Shown here in pieces: positions 7,537 through 14,673 of a stretch of 35,233 nucleotides of DNA. The stretch covers positions 1-35,233 of the forward strand of contig CAXYVC010000018.1 in assembly GCA_964292295.1 (NCBI GenBank). The letters are read 5' to 3'. The notes under the pieces were generated by a model. The model was not told the origin of the DNA and ran no database searches. It saw only the letters and a program-made list of their open reading frames with translations. Source of the DNA: CAXYVC01 sp964292295. GTDB taxonomy: Bacteria; Acidobacteriota; Holophagae; Holophagales; Holophagaceae. Position numbers and translations under genes: made by a program. Numbering within the stretch: the first letter of the stretch is position 1; every line of letters begins with the position of its first letter.

Positions 7537-7877
7537 TCTACGCCTGTTCGGGGGCGGCCAATACCGGTCTCCTGGCCGATCAGGTGGCTCGGCGGCTCGC
7601 CCTCCTGGGCGAAGGAAAGATGACCTGCCTTGCGGGCGTCGGGGCGGCCATGGATGGCTTTCTGAAGGCCGCGGTGCACGCCGAGCAAAATCTGGTGATC
7701 GATGGCTGTCCCATGGCCTGCGGTCGAAAGGTCTTCGAACGCTATGACCTGCCTCATGTCGCGTTGGACCTCACCCGGTTCGGCGTCGAGAAGGGGGTGA
7801 CGGTCATCGACGAAAGCGTGATCTCGCGTGTCACGGAAGCCGTGGCTGCGCACGGAAAGGCCTCGAGGGAACCATGA
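7500..7877 (+). CDS. DGC-domain putative zinc-binding protein
   Basis: This 125-residue protein matches the 'DGC domain' family, predicted to bind zinc and often found in metal- or arsenic-resistance loci. The N-terminus MSCGCSS has two cysteines. YACSGAANTGLLADQVA is the characteristic first motif (Cys16), MTCLAGVGA adds Cys43, and IDGCPMACGRK contains the name-giving Asp68-Gly69-Cys70 plus Cys74. ATG at 7500 is preceded by GGAGG at good spacing. It starts 183 bases after the DsbD-like gene and is followed by the CDF-like transporter. Biochemical role unproven; a thiol-rich metal(loid) sensor or carrier is plausible. Confidence 0.85.
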   Translation: MSCGCSSGQKRLIYACSGAANTGLLADQVARRLALLGEGKMTCLAGVGAAMDGFLKAAVHAEQNLVIDGCPMACGRKVFERYDLPHVALDLTRFGVEKGVTVIDESVISRVTEAVAAHGKASREP

Positions 7878-7998
7878 GCGAAGCCTGCGAAACGGTTGGC
7901 GGATCCATTGCAGGGTGAGGCAGCGCGGATCTTCGTCGCCTCGGAAAAGTAGGCTGATCTGCATCCGAAACGCATCCAAAGGACGATCCAGGCCACCC

Positions 7999-8664
7999 AT
8001 GCCCCTCCACGCCCCCCATCCCGACGCCTCCAGGACCCTGTGGCTTCGCCATGCCCGGGCGTTGGCCCTCGTCACGGTGGCCTACAATTTGGTGGAGGGC
8101 CTGGTCGCCATGGGTTTCGGCCTGTCGGACGATGCGCTGGCCCTCTTTGGCTTTGGTGCTGACAGCTTCATCGAGGTGGGCTCGGCCCTGCTCGTGCTCT
8201 GGCGTTTGCAGGGGGATGAGGATGGATGCGCCGCCACGCGGTTGCGCAAGGAGCGCCGGACAGCCATGGGCATCGCCGTGCTGTTCCTCCTGCTGGCCAG
8301 CGGAACGGCCATCGGTGCCCTCCTCCAACTCGCCGCCAGACGCCATCCGGACACGACCTGGCCGGGCCTCGTGGTCAGCGCCCTCAGCCTCGCCTTCATG
8401 ATCTGGCTCTGGCGCGCCAAGCGTCACGCCGCCTCGGCCCTGGACAGCCGCACCCTGCAGGGCGACGCCGCCTGCAGTCGGATCTGCATCCAGCTGTCCC
8501 TGGTGCTCTTCGCCGGCAGTCTGCTCTTCCTGCTTCATCCGGCCCTGTGGTGGGCGGACGGAGCCGCGGCGCTGGTGCTTTCCGGCTTCATTGGAAGGGA
8601 GGGCCTCCAGGGCCTCCGCGCCGCGATGCAGAAGGATTTCTCCGGCGGTTGTGGCTGCCACTGA
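7999..8664 (+). CDS. Cation-diffusion-facilitator-like membrane protein
   Basis: This is a 221-aa membrane protein with five or six hydrophobic segments. FGFGADSFIEVGSALLVLW resembles the Asp-containing second CDF helix, and LQGDAACSRICIQLS resembles the later 'AD..T..C..LS' metal-site helix. It lacks the cytosolic C-terminal domain of typical CDF zinc exporters and instead ends with a short GGCGCH tail that could bind metal. Start ATG 7999 follows a 121-base gap after the DGC gene and has only a weak Shine-Dalgarno sequence; the open frame continues upstream without a better start. The next gene (acr3) is 28 bases away. Transport of a metal or metalloid is likely; the ion is unknown. Confidence 0.65.
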   Translation: MPLHAPHPDASRTLWLRHARALALVTVAYNLVEGLVAMGFGLSDDALALFGFGADSFIEVGSALLVLWRLQGDEDGCAATRLRKERRTAMGIAVLFLLLASGTAIGALLQLAARRHPDTTWPGLVVSALSLAFMIWLWRAKRHAASALDSRTLQGDAACSRICIQLSLVLFAGSLLFLLHPALWWADGAAALVLSGFIGREGLQGLRAAMQKDFSGGCGCH

Positions 8665-8692
8665 CCGCCTTTCCTGAGCCCCAGGAGTTCAC

Positions 8693-9760
8693 GTGACCCA
8701 GAAGCGCCTCTCCTTTCTTGACCGCTACCTCACGCTGTGGATCTTCCTGGCGATGGCTCTGGGCGTGCTGCTGGGCTATGCCGCGCCGGGCTTCAACACG
8801 GCCCTCAACGCCTGGAACGTGGGCACCACCAGCGTCCCCATGGCGGTGGGCCTCATCGTGATGATGGTTCCGCCCCTGGCGAAGGTGAGATATGAGGAAC
8901 TCCACCGGGTTTTCCAAAACCGCAAGGTGCTGCTGCTCTCGCTGGCGCAGAACTGGGTCGTGGGGCCTCTGCTCATGTTCGGCCTGGCCTCACTGTTCCT
9001 GCGCGACCGTCCGGAGCTGATGGTGGGCCTGATCCTCATCGGGCTGGCCCGCTGCATCGCCATGGTCATCGTGTGGAACGACCTGGCCAAGGGCGACACC
9101 GAGTACTGCGCGGGGCTGGTGGCCTTCAACTCCATCTTCCAGGTGCTGGGCTTCAGCCTCTACGCATGGCTCTTCCTCAAGGTGATGCCGGGTGCCGTGG
9201 GGCTGCACCTGGGGGACGTGGACCTCGGCAAGGTCACCATGGGATCCATCGCGCAGTCGGTCTTCATCTACCTCGGCATCCCCTTCATGGTCGGCTTCCT
9301 TCTGCGGCACCTGCTCGGGAAAGCCAAGGGCCTGGACTGGTACCACCGCAGCTTCGTGCCCAAGATCAGCCCGCTCACGCTTGTCGCGCTGCTCTTCACG
9401 ATCATCGCCATGTTCAGCCTCCAGGGGCGCCAGATCGTGGCGCGTCCCTTCGACGTGCTTCGGGTGGCGCTGCCCCTGCTCGTCTACTTCGTCGTGATGT
9501 TCCTGGCGAGCTTCTGGATGTCCAAAAAGGTGGGCGCCACGTATCCCCAGAGCGCCACCCTCTCCTTCACCGCCGCCAGCAACAACTTCGAGCTGGCCAT
9601 CGCCGTGGCGGTCGCCATCTTCGGGGTCCAGCACGGGGCGGCCTTCGCCGCGGTCATCGGTCCGCTGGTGGAAGTGCCCGTGCTCATCGGCCTGGTGAAC
9701 GTCGCCTTCTGGCTGAAGCGGCGGTGGTACCCGGAGGCGCCGACAGACGGGCTTCCATGA
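8693..9760 (+). CDS. acr3: ACR3-family arsenite efflux permease
   Basis: This carrier exports arsenite, As(OH)3/As(OH)2O-, across the inner membrane driven by the proton gradient. It shows ten hydrophobic segments in 355 aa. It carries the ACR3 signature GLARCIAMVIVWNDLAKGD with the essential Cys121, and the second signature TAASNNFELAIAVAVAIFG with its glutamate. The N-terminus RLSFLDRYLTLWIFLAM is typical. The start is GTG 8693 with CAGGAG six bases upstream; the stop overlaps arsC as ATGA. Length and motifs are complete, so function is well supported. Control is presumably by one of the two ArsR proteins flanking the gene set. Confidence 0.95.
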   Translation: MTQKRLSFLDRYLTLWIFLAMALGVLLGYAAPGFNTALNAWNVGTTSVPMAVGLIVMMVPPLAKVRYEELHRVFQNRKVLLLSLAQNWVVGPLLMFGLASLFLRDRPELMVGLILIGLARCIAMVIVWNDLAKGDTEYCAGLVAFNSIFQVLGFSLYAWLFLKVMPGAVGLHLGDVDLGKVTMGSIAQSVFIYLGIPFMVGFLLRHLLGKAKGLDWYHRSFVPKISPLTLVALLFTIIAMFSLQGRQIVARPFDVLRVALPLLVYFVVMFLASFWMSKKVGATYPQSATLSFTAASNNFELAIAVAVAIFGVQHGAAFAAVIGPLVEVPVLIGLVNVAFWLKRRWYPEAPTDGLP

Positions 9761-10218
9761 CCCGCATCCTGTTCCTGTGCGTGGCCAACAGCGCCCGCTC
9801 CCAGATGGCCGAAGGGCTGGCCCGTCAGATGTTTCCGGGCTTCCTGATCCAGAGCGCCGGGAGCCGCCCCGGCTACGTGAATCCGTACGCCATCGAGGTG
9901 CTCCGGGAGCTCGGCATCGACGCCACGGGGCACAGATCCAAGAGCGTCCAGGACATCGATCCGGCCACCGTGGACCTCGTGATCACCCTCTGCGCGGAGG
10001 AGGTCTGTCCGGCCTTCCTGGGCAGAGGCTCCGGTCCCGAGCCTGGGGCGGTACCCATCGAACGGCTCCACTGGCCCCTTCCCGATCCTGCAAGCAGCGG
10101 CGCCGCCCCTACGCCGGAAGAGCTCCGCGCACGCTTCCGCGCCGGCCGGGACGAGATCCGCCGCCGCCTCGAAGCGCTGGGGCGGGAGCGGGGCTGGACG
10201 GTATTTCCAAAAAAGTAG
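9757..10218 (+). CDS. arsC: Arsenate reductase, low-MW phosphatase type
   Basis: This enzyme reduces arsenate to arsenite for export by ACR3, using the thioredoxin-coupled mechanism of the LMW tyrosine-phosphatase-like ArsC family. It contains the P-loop CVANSARS (nucleophile Cys8, Arg14), the relay cysteines in LCAEEVCP (Cys79 and Cys84) matching the Cys82/Cys89 pair of the S. aureus enzyme, and the catalytic Asp in PLPDP (Asp110). Length 153 aa is slightly longer than usual because of a C-terminal basic helix. The start overlaps the acr3 stop (ATGA), so the two are translationally coupled. Thioredoxin-like proteins encoded upstream may be its reductants. Confidence 0.93.
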   Translation: MTRILFLCVANSARSQMAEGLARQMFPGFLIQSAGSRPGYVNPYAIEVLRELGIDATGHRSKSVQDIDPATVDLVITLCAEEVCPAFLGRGSGPEPGAVPIERLHWPLPDPASSGAAPTPEELRARFRAGRDEIRRRLEALGRERGWTVFPKK

Positions 10219-10255
10219 AAATTTTTCCTTGCGGGTTGTTTCGAAAAAAGCAGAA
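10204..10255. promoter_or_regulatory. Two 17-nt direct repeats upstream of the second arsR
   Basis: TTTCCAAAAAAGTAGAA (10204-10220) and TTTCGAAAAAAGCAGAA (10239-10255) are identical at 15 of 17 positions and spaced 35 bases start to start, about 3.3 helical turns. They stand out in 70%-GC DNA and sit directly before the arsR start; the first overlaps the arsC stop codon. They are candidate operators and/or upstream promoter elements. A TTGCGG at 10229-10234 could be a -35 box, but the matching -10 (AGAATG) is poor. Confidence 0.5.
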
Positions 10256-10273
10256 TGATTCCCGGAGGCTCCG

Positions 10274-10600
10274 ATGGGGGAGACCGGCGAGATGGACCTG
10301 GTGGATGGAAACGCGGAGCGCTTCAAGGCCCTGGGCCATCCGGTCCGCCTTGCGATCCTGCGCCGGATCGTCCAGGGGCCGGAGGCCGGGACACCCGCCG
10401 GGGAGATCCAGGAGCACGTTGGCATTCCCGCTTCCACGCTCAGCCATCACCTGGCCTGCCTCTCCGAAAGCGATCTGGTGCTGGTGGAGCGCGAGGGCAC
10501 CTTCCTCCGCTACCGGGCCAACTTCCGAACCCTCCGTGCCCTGATGGATTACCTCTGGAAGGATTGCTGCGCCGGGGGCCGCAAGACCGCAAAGCCCTAG
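10274..10600 (+). CDS. Second ArsR-family repressor
   Basis: This 108-aa winged-helix protein has RFKALGHPVRLAILRRIVQG as the first helices and PASTLSHHLACLSESDLV as the recognition region. It lacks the ELCVC motif of the first ArsR; its cysteines are Cys in HHLACL and a C-terminal vicinal pair in KDCCAGG. This cysteine arrangement resembles ArsR variants with C-terminal or recognition-helix cysteines and could respond to As(III), methylarsenite or another thiophile. GGAGG lies six bases before the ATG. It precedes the ArsN2-ArsM fusion by 38 bases and follows AT-rich direct repeats, so it likely controls itself and that gene. The ligand is not known from sequence. Confidence 0.85.
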   Translation: MGETGEMDLVDGNAERFKALGHPVRLAILRRIVQGPEAGTPAGEIQEHVGIPASTLSHHLACLSESDLVLVEREGTFLRYRANFRTLRALMDYLWKDCCAGGRKTAKP

Positions 10601-10638
10601 CCGTCCCTGTCCACCCCCTTTTCCCCGAAGGAGCTCCC

Positions 10639-11850
10639 ATGCGCCTCAGGAAACGTCTGCCTTCTGATCTCCCGCAGGTGCGCGACCTGCTTTCCCAGGC
10701 GGGCCTTCCCGCCGAAGGGCTGGAGCGGACCGAGGGATGGGTCGCCGAACGCGGCGGCCTGCTGCTGGGCCACGTGGCCCTCGAGGCCGCGGGCGAAGCC
10801 GCCGTGCTCCGCTCGCTGGTCGTGGATCCCTCCCGGCGCGGCCAAGGGCTGGGTGCGAGGCTGATGGCGGAGGCCGAGGGGGCCGCCGCCGGGAGGGCCC
10901 TCGTCCTGAAGACCGACACGGTGGGCTCCTGGATGCTGCGCCGGGGCTACCGGAGCGCGACGCTGGACCAGGTTCCGGCCAGCGTCCGCACCACCACCCA
11001 GTTTTCCGGGAGCCTGTGCGCCGGGACTCCCGTCTACCTGAAGGAGGGTGCCCTGGGTGGCGAGGCCATCAAGGCCGCCGTCCGCGAGCGCTACGCAGAC
11101 GTCGTGACCCGCGGTCGGGGCTGCTGCGGCTCCGGTTCCGGGTGCTGCGCGGGCGCTTCGGAGGACCCGAGCCTGAGGCTCGGCTACGCTCCAGGGGACG
11201 TGGAGGCCGCGCCCGAGGGGGCGAACCTCGGCCTCGGCTGCGGGAACCCGGTGGCGCTGGCTTCCTTGAAACCCGGGGACACGGTGCTTGATCTCGGAAG
11301 CGGCGCAGGCTTCGATGCCTTCCTGGCCTCCCGGCGGGTGGGTCCCGAAGGGCAGGTGATCGGCGTGGACATGACGCCCGCCATGGTGGAGCGGGCCAGG
11401 GCGTTGGCGGCCCGGCACGGTTTCGCCAACGTGGCGTTCCGGGAAGGGGACATCGAGGCGCTCCCCCTGGAGGATGCCTGCGTGGACGTGGTGATCTCCA
11501 ACTGCGTGATCAACCTGGCGACCGACAAGGCGAGGGTCTTCCGGGAGGCCTTCCGGGTGCTGAAGCCCGGTGGGCGCCTGATGGTGTCGGACCTGGTGCT
11601 GCTGGGACGCCTCCCCGAGGCGCTCCGCCTGGATCCGGATGCCTACGCCGCCTGCGTGGCCGGTGCCCTTCCGAAGGAGGAGTACCTGGCCGCCATCCGC
11701 GCTGCAGGCTTCCAGGAGGTGGAGGTGGTGGGCCAAGCCGCCTATGACCTGGGGGGTGCGGAGGGCGCGGGGTGCCCTGGCGCCGGGCCCTGGGGCGCCT
11801 CGGAGGGGGTGGGCAGCCTCCAGGTTCGAGGGCGGCGGCCCGTGGCCTGA
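10639..11850 (+). CDS. ArsN2-like acetyltransferase fused to ArsM arsenite methyltransferase
   Basis: Two domains lie in 403 aa. Residues 1-137 are a GNAT acyltransferase like ArsN2: LRSLVVDPSRRGQGLGARLM is the acetyl-CoA loop, and VPASVRTTTQFSGSLC is the ArsN2-type end. Residues ~140-375 are a SAM-dependent arsenite methyltransferase: LDLGSGAG (motif I), IGVDMTP, and the three arsenic-binding cysteines in GLGCGNP (Cys201), SNCVINL (Cys289) and AACVAGAL (Cys339). A linker has two vicinal pairs (GCC at 162-163 and GCC at 169-170) in a Gly/Ser/Arg setting, as in many bacterial ArsM N-termini. GAAGGAG precedes the ATG. ArsM makes methylarsenicals; ArsN2 function is unsettled. The fusion suggests both domains act on the same arsenic species. 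Confidence 0.85.
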   Translation: MRLRKRLPSDLPQVRDLLSQAGLPAEGLERTEGWVAERGGLLLGHVALEAAGEAAVLRSLVVDPSRRGQGLGARLMAEAEGAAAGRALVLKTDTVGSWMLRRGYRSATLDQVPASVRTTTQFSGSLCAGTPVYLKEGALGGEAIKAAVRERYADVVTRGRGCCGSGSGCCAGASEDPSLRLGYAPGDVEAAPEGANLGLGCGNPVALASLKPGDTVLDLGSGAGFDAFLASRRVGPEGQVIGVDMTPAMVERARALAARHGFANVAFREGDIEALPLEDACVDVVISNCVINLATDKARVFREAFRVLKPGGRLMVSDLVLLGRLPEALRLDPDAYAACVAGALPKEEYLAAIRAAGFQEVEVVGQAAYDLGGAEGAGCPGAGPWGASEGVGSLQVRGRRPVA

Positions 11851-11973
11851 GCGCGGGGGGCTTCCTTGAGGATCTCCCCCAGAAGGGGCCGGACTTCCGG
11901 GAAGGCTGGTCAGTACCTGTCCAGGGGGAGGGCCGAGGATGGTTCCGTCCGCAGGGTGCGGCGGGAGGGCCCG

Positions 11974-12066
11974 ATGAACCGGAACAGGCGGAAGCTCGAC
12001 CCCGACGACGGCCTCTTCCGCTGCGGGGAGCACCGCCCCGCCGCCCTCCGCCTCCCGTACGTGTAG
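11974..12066 (+). CDS. Possible 30-aa small protein (low confidence)
   Basis: This short frame begins MNRNRRKLDPDDG with GGGAGGG upstream and ends RLPYV. It has one cysteine and a basic start. No family is recognised. The 248 bases between the arsM fusion and the sirtuin otherwise show nothing clear; this may be chance. Confidence 0.2.
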   Translation: MNRNRRKLDPDDGLFRCGEHRPAALRLPYV

Positions 12067-12098
12067 GGTGTCTGAAGGCTTTCCTGAGGGGGAATCCC

Positions 12099-12815
12099 AT
12101 GCGTCTCGATCCTTCCGCTTCCATCGTGGTGCTCACGGGGGCAGGCGTCAGCGCCGAGAGCGGCGTGGCCACCTTCCGGGATTCCGGCGGGCTCTGGGAG
12201 CGGCACCGGGTGGAGGACGTGGCCACGCCCGAGGGCTTCGTCCGGGATCCGGAGCTGGTGCACCGCTTCTACAACGCCCGGCGCGCCCAGCTGGCGGAGG
12301 TTGCGCCCAATGCGGCCCACCGGGCCCTGGCGGAGCTGGAGGCCCGCTGGCCCGGGGACTTCCTGCTGGTTACCCAGAACGTGGACGACCTGCACGAGCG
12401 GGCGGGGAGCCGGAAGCTCCTGCACCTGCACGGCGAGCTGCGCAGGATCCGCTGTCTGCGCTGCGGCGGGGTGGCCTCCTGGGCGGGGGACACGGGCGTC
12501 CTGACGCCCTGTCCCGTCTGCGGGAAGCCCGGGGGCCTCAGGCCCCACATCGTATGGTTCGGGGAGATGCCCTTCGAGCTGGACCGCATCCAGGAGGCCC
12601 TGGCGCACTGCGACGCCTTCCTGTCCATCGGCACTTCGGGGCGCGTCTACCCCGCCGCGGCCTTCGTGGAGTGGACCCGGCCCGGAGCGCTGCGGATGGC
12701 GCTGAACCTGGAACCCGCCGACAACGCCGTTTCCTTCGAGGAGCACCGCCCCGGGCCCGCCGGGGACACCGTGCCCGCCCTGGTGGCCGAGCTGCTGGAA
12801 GGGCTGGAACGATGA
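12099..12815 (+). CDS. cobB: NAD-dependent protein deacylase, class III sirtuin (CobB-like)
   Basis: This enzyme removes acyl groups from lysines, using NAD+ and releasing nicotinamide. The 238 aa show the Rossmann motif TGAGVSAESGVATFRD, the catalytic TQNVDDLHERAG and His111 in LHLHGELRRI. The zinc cysteines are RCLRC (119, 122) and PCPVC (138, 141), and GTSGRVYPAA is the NAD-binding end. HRFYNARR places Tyr58 and Arg61 where SIRT5 and E. coli CobB have the Tyr/Arg pair that recognises succinyl or malonyl lysine, so desuccinylase activity is likely. Start ATG 12099 has GAGGGGGAA upstream. The stop overlaps the next gene (ATGA). A link to acetyl-CoA chemistry next door (GNAT domain) is only suggestive. 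Confidence 0.9.
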   Translation: MRLDPSASIVVLTGAGVSAESGVATFRDSGGLWERHRVEDVATPEGFVRDPELVHRFYNARRAQLAEVAPNAAHRALAELEARWPGDFLLVTQNVDDLHERAGSRKLLHLHGELRRIRCLRCGGVASWAGDTGVLTPCPVCGKPGGLRPHIVWFGEMPFELDRIQEALAHCDAFLSIGTSGRVYPAAAFVEWTRPGALRMALNLEPADNAVSFEEHRPGPAGDTVPALVAELLEGLER

Positions 12816-13690
12816 TCCCGCCGGAGCTGGGGCAGCCTTTCCAGCTGGAGGATGGCCGCGTCGTCCACCTGGTGTCGCGGATCTCCTGGAGCCCCTACAG
12901 CGGCGTTGACGGGCATCTCGTCCTGAAACCGGACAAGGTTCCGCTCTTCCTGGGGCGGAACGTGACGGATGCCTGCCTCCTGCTGGGCCTGCCGGCGCCC
13001 GCGCTGGGGGAGCCGCCCCCCTGCCGGGGCCTGGAGGACTGGCCCGCGGTGCTGGCCTGGGCCCGGGCGCCGGGTCTGCACGTCCTGCCGCCGAAGCTGC
13101 ATACCGAGCCGATCCCGTGGCTTCCCGAGGGGCGGATGCAGATCGCAGGGGAGGCGGAGGCCTGCCTCTTCCGCTCGGTCCGGCAGGACCGCGAGCGCCT
13201 GCTGCGCCTCCTCCGGTATTCCTCGAGCGCCGTGGACCTGGAGGGCTGGCTGCGGGAGCGGGACTGGGAGCGCGAGGCGGAGCTGCTGCCCGGCCTGCCG
13301 GCCAGGCCGCCGGAGGTCGATGCGCCGCGCAGCTGGCGCCTGCCCAGCGGGGGGACCCTTGTGCTGGAGCGCCTGTCCCAGCTGCCCAGCGGGCCCGAAG
13401 GCGACCCCCTGGGGCGCTGGGAGAGGATGGTGGGCCGGGGGCGCCTGAGGATCCCCCCGGCGGCGCGGGAAGGAACGGGGGCGCCCTGGCCGCGCATCAC
13501 CTGCCTCGGGACCTTCTATTCCGGTCCGCGGTCGGACCAGCACCTCGTGTCCCAAGGGCGCGATCTGAAGGCGCTGTGGTTCCAGGACGACTGGGCGCCT
13601 CCCGTCGCCCGCGAGGTGCTGCAGACCCTCGTGGACCTGGGGTGGGAGAACGTGTCCGAAGACCTCAGCAGCCGCGAGGATGAATGGTAG
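12812..13690 (+). CDS. Uncharacterised 292-aa protein coupled to the sirtuin gene
   Basis: I do not recognise this protein. It is soluble-looking, with no signal peptide and no membrane segment. The N-terminus is beta-rich (GQPFQLEDGRVVHLVSR), a central acidic/basic helical block contains several Trp-Leu-Arg-Glu-Arg repeats (about residues 140-165), and the C-terminus reads ITCLGTFYSGPRSDQHLVS, then aromatic KALWFQDDWAPP. The last ~20 residues are acidic. The ATG overlaps the sirtuin stop, so the two are co-translated and may share a pathway. It ends seven bases before the convergent EamA gene. Codon use matches its neighbours, so it is an ordinary chromosomal gene rather than a recent import. 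Confidence 0.7.
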   Translation: MIPPELGQPFQLEDGRVVHLVSRISWSPYSGVDGHLVLKPDKVPLFLGRNVTDACLLLGLPAPALGEPPPCRGLEDWPAVLAWARAPGLHVLPPKLHTEPIPWLPEGRMQIAGEAEACLFRSVRQDRERLLRLLRYSSSAVDLEGWLRERDWEREAELLPGLPARPPEVDAPRSWRLPSGGTLVLERLSQLPSGPEGDPLGRWERMVGRGRLRIPPAAREGTGAPWPRITCLGTFYSGPRSDQHLVSQGRDLKALWFQDDWAPPVAREVLQTLVDLGWENVSEDLSSREDEW

Positions 13691-13697
13691 GGGGGCC

Positions 13698-14579
13698 TTA
13701 GCGGCGCCGGGTGCGCGCGCCCGAGACCGTCGCCAGGTAGACGCCCGCCACGGCCACGGCGCCCCCGAGGAGCTGCAGGGCGCCCAGGCGTTCCCCCAGC
13801 AGGAGGAAGCTGGCCAGGACCGACACCACGGGGATGAGGTTCACGAAGACGCTGGTGCGGCCCGCTCCCAGGCGCTCCAGGGCCAGGGCATACAGCCAGT
13901 AGCCCGCGGCGGAGCAGACCACGCCGAGGTAGAGGATGTTCAGCACCGCGGCGGTGCCGGGCTGGCGCCAGGCCGCGGCTTCCCCGAGGGCGAAGGGCAC
14001 GCAGCCCAGCAGGCCGAAGAGGCTCTGCCAGAAGGTGAGCGCGAGCTTGCCGCAGCGGGCGGCGACGCCCCGGGTGAGGAAGGCGTAGGCCACCCATGAG
14101 AAGGCGGCCAGGGCCATGCAGAGGTAGCCCAGGCGCGAGGAGGGCGTGCCCAGGGCGGGCGCCACGATGAGGGCCACGCCCAGGAAGGAGGCGGCGGCGC
14201 CCGCGCCCACGCGGGCGGAGACCTTCTGGCCCAGGAAGAGCCACTCGCTGAGCACCGTGAGCACGGGGATGGTGCCGATCACCAGCGAGGCCTCCGAGGC
14301 GGAGAGCAGCGCCACGCCGTGGTTCTCGCCGAGGAAGTAGATCGTGATGCCCGTGAGACCCCCCGCCGCGAGCAGGGTCAGCTCCCGCGGCGCCACCCGC
14401 AGGGATTCTCCGGCGAGGCGGGCCACCAGGGGCAGCACCGTGCAGGCGATGGCGAAGCGCGCCACCGCCATGGTCATGGGGGGCACCGTGGCCACGGCCA
14501 CCTTGATGCTGAGGAAGGAGAGGCCCCAGATGAGGGCCACGGCAAGGCCGCAGGCCGTGGCGGTGCGCGCGTGGCTCAT
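13698..14579 (-). CDS. EamA/DMT-superfamily transporter
   Basis: This is an inner-membrane metabolite exporter of the drug/metabolite transporter superfamily: two tandem EamA repeats, ten hydrophobic segments in 293 aa. The N-terminal helix ACGLAVALIWGLSFLSIK has the typical W-G-x-x-F, and the second repeat has AFSWVAYAFLTRG. It ends with VYLATVSGARTRRR, a basic cytosolic tail. The open frame runs further upstream, but the Met at 14579 gives a normal length and puts the first helix at the start. It is convergent with the 292-aa gene (7 bases between stops) and divergent from the next gene. Substrate unknown; amino acids or related metabolites are common for the family. Confidence 0.88.
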   Translation of the reverse strand: MSHARTATACGLAVALIWGLSFLSIKVAVATVPPMTMAVARFAIACTVLPLVARLAGESLRVAPRELTLLAAGGLTGITIYFLGENHGVALLSASEASLVIGTIPVLTVLSEWLFLGQKVSARVGAGAAASFLGVALIVAPALGTPSSRLGYLCMALAAFSWVAYAFLTRGVAARCGKLALTFWQSLFGLLGCVPFALGEAAAWRQPGTAAVLNILYLGVVCSAAGYWLYALALERLGAGRTSVFVNLIPVVSVLASFLLLGERLGALQLLGGAVAVAGVYLATVSGARTRRR

Positions 14580-14673
14580 GGGACGGATGGTAGCCGGGCG
14601 GAAGCCCTCTTTGCCATGGACACCCACTGTCCGGTCTGCAGCGCGAAGGTTGGGGAACCGAACGGGGGACTCC

